From contig CALVHJ010000023.1 in NCBI GenBank assembly GCA_944327425.1, positions 1-15,069 on the forward strand: DNA of 15,069 nucleotides. The letters run 5' to 3'. The stretch comes from an uncultured Bacilli bacterium. GTDB taxonomy: Bacteria > Bacillota_I > Bacilli_A > RF39 > UBA660. The notes under the pieces are model-generated. The model did not search any database and had not been told where the DNA came from. It was given only the letters and a program-made list of their open reading frames with translations. The position numbers were made by a program, and so were the translations under genes. The number at the start of each line of letters is the position of its first letter. Within the stretch, counting starts at the first letter, position 1. Positions 14,100 to 15,069 of this stretch are shown here, one piece after another.

Positions 14100-14891
14100 G
14101 TGGAAAAAGGTAGTAATTATAATGTTTTATATGCTTTAAGTTATATTGGTGATAAAAAGATGGACGTAGAAAATTATATTAAAGAATGTTTAAATGATAA
14201 ATTTGTATCGTTTCAAAATGAAGAAGAAATTAGAAAAGTTTTTTCTTTAGGAACTAAAGAGTTTTTAGAAAAGTTAAGTTTAGAAGAAAGAAATTGTTTA
14301 CTAAATTATACAGGTTTAGGTTTTAGAAATATTAATGCAGTTTTAAGAAATACATGGAATTATCAAGTTAATGGGGCTCTTAGTCCGGAATTAAAAAAAG
14401 AGTATACTTTGTTAGGTGATCAAATAAGAAAGGTATTAAATAAAGCATTAGAATTACCAATGGGGATTAAGACTTATCGAGGAGTTAGTATTAATGCTTT
14501 TTATGCATATAATATTAGTACGATTCAAGATTTAAAATATTTAGAAAATGGTTATTTATTTGAAGATGGATTTACTAGTACAAGTTTAATTAAAGAAAAA
14601 TGCTTTTATTATAAAAATCCTTATACATTAACTGGTAAGCCTAATATTTTAATAGAGTATTTGATCCCTCAAGATAGTTGTGATGGTATTCCTTTAATAA
14701 GTGAAGAATTAAGTTTGGCAGTTAGTCAAGATGAGTTTTTGATTAATAGTTCTAGTTTATTTAAGGTTACGAAAGTAAGTGTTGATCATAGTAATAATAC
14801 AGCTTTTTTACAAGTATTACTGATTCCCGAAAAAGTTTGGAATTATAGTGATTATATAAGAGAAAGAGAAGCAGCTATAAAAGGTAAATAA
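14100..14891 (+). CDS. ADP-ribosyltransferase-like protein with R-STS-QxE catalytic motifs
   Basis: A 263-residue protein that fits the R-S-E class of mono-ADP-ribosyltransferases, which transfer ADP-ribose from NAD to a target. Motifs occur in the right order and spacing: an LLNYTGLGFRNINAVLRN helix region, TYRGV with Arg127, FTSTSL with Ser-Thr-Ser at 160-162, and AVSQDEFLINSSSLFKV with Gln210 and Glu212. The Q-x-E pair, rather than E-x-E, is the form found in C3-type enzymes. No signal peptide, membrane segment or extra domain is seen, so it appears cytoplasmic unless exported by another route. GTG 14100 is preferred because GTGGGTGAT precedes it; GTG 14088 is in frame but overlaps that site. 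No immunity or antitoxin gene is visible downstream in the window. The target is unknown. Confidence 0.75.
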   Translation: MEKGSNYNVLYALSYIGDKKMDVENYIKECLNDKFVSFQNEEEIRKVFSLGTKEFLEKLSLEERNCLLNYTGLGFRNINAVLRNTWNYQVNGALSPELKKEYTLLGDQIRKVLNKALELPMGIKTYRGVSINAFYAYNISTIQDLKYLENGYLFEDGFTSTSLIKEKCFYYKNPYTLTGKPNILIEYLIPQDSCDGIPLISEELSLAVSQDEFLINSSSLFKVTKVSVDHSNNTAFLQVLLIPEKVWNYSDYIREREAAIKGK

Positions 14892-14970
14892 ATGAATATG
14901 ATGTTTTTACATCTTCTTTACAACTCTTTTCTATTCCTCTTGGGGCTTAATTAAACTTTCAAAAAAAGTG

Positions 14971-14999
14971 TTTACAATTAGAGTTTGGTTTGTTATAAT
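14971..14999 (+). promoter_or_regulatory. Strong sigma-A promoter near the right edge
   Basis: TTTACA (14971-14976), a 17-base spacer and a perfect TATAAT (14994-14999), preceded by TGT as an extended -10. No gene follows before the window ends; a hairpin begins about 20 bases after the predicted start. The 80 bases between the ADP-ribosyltransferase stop and this promoter show nothing else. Confidence 0.65.
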
Positions 15000-15025
15000 C
15001 TTAAGTTTGACAGTTGAAGCCTAAA

Positions 15026-15068
15026 AAAACCTCACAATCCCTTTATTTATGGGCGATTTTGAGGTTTT
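15026..15068 (+). terminator. Intrinsic-terminator-like hairpin at the right edge
   Basis: AAAACCTCA (15026-15034) pairs with TGAGGTTTT (15060-15068). An inner stem (AATC with GATT, then two C-G pairs) closes a loop over the T/A-rich centre. It is an A-tract/T-tract symmetric hairpin, so it could work in either direction. It may end a short RNA from the promoter at 14971-14999, be an attenuator for a gene beyond the edge, or terminate an incoming minus-strand gene. Confidence 0.6.
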
Positions 15069-15069
15069 A

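Noticed and set aside
2..14891. TGA read as Trp (Mycoplasma-type code), suspected because all intact genes stop at TAA or TAG
   Set aside because: All Trp codons in the real genes are TGG and no intact gene contains an internal TGA, so the standard code explains everything.
1..15069. CRISPR array, tRNA or rRNA genes, or intact insertion sequences
   Set aside because: No regularly spaced repeats, cloverleaf or rRNA-like sequence, or transposase frame was seen on either strand.

Overview
The window is AT-rich and densely coded. It has strong AGGAGG-type ribosome binding sites and sigma-A-like promoters. Trp is encoded by TGG, and every intact gene stops at TAA or TAG. This points to a low-GC Bacillota, most likely a gut-type Bacilli/RF39-like lineage related to Mollicutes but using the standard code. 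The taxonomic placement is an inference from composition and gene style, not from a search.

Layout. (1) Positions 1-816: the tail of a membrane-protein gene, then a MazEF-type toxin-antitoxin pair with its own promoter and a palindrome over the -10. (2) Positions 845-1739: secE-nusG, ending in a hairpin shared with a convergent gene; rplK does not follow. (3) Positions 1738-1995, minus strand: a small XRE-family regulator with no ATG/GTG/TTG start in frame and an apparent ATT start behind a near-perfect Shine-Dalgarno sequence. It is divergent from the next operon. (4) Positions 2064-9509: a tight six-gene operon made of an AsnB-type amidotransferase, an alanine-racemase-fold enzyme, a D-aspartate-ligase-like ATP-grasp enzyme, a second AsnB-type amidotransferase, a membrane-anchored C39_2-type cysteine peptidase-like protein, and a small membrane coiled-coil protein. 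(5) Positions 9510-11336: a poorly coding stretch, a hypothetical helical protein, and a frameshifted, internally deleted ORF6N-domain pseudogene. (6) Positions 11368-14025, minus strand: an ABC importer of the NMT1/SsuABC-like type (binding protein, ATPase, permease). (7) Positions 14041-15069: a QxE-type ADP-ribosyltransferase-like protein, then a strong promoter running almost directly into a hairpin.

The most interesting unit is the six-gene operon. In enterococci and lactococci, a racemase supplies D-Asp, an ATP-grasp ligase adds it to the stem-peptide Lys of peptidoglycan precursors, and an AsnB-like amidotransferase (AsnH in Lactococcus) amidates it. This operon encodes all three activities in one transcript, with two amidotransferases instead of one and a racemase of the PLP alanine-racemase fold rather than the usual RacD. 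It also carries a surface-facing cysteine peptidase-like protein and a matching coiled-coil partner. A cell-wall cross-bridge synthesis and editing cassette is the leading inference. A D-amino-acid-containing secreted peptide or other polymer is the alternative. The divergent XRE gene and the palindrome in the shared promoter region suggest local control.
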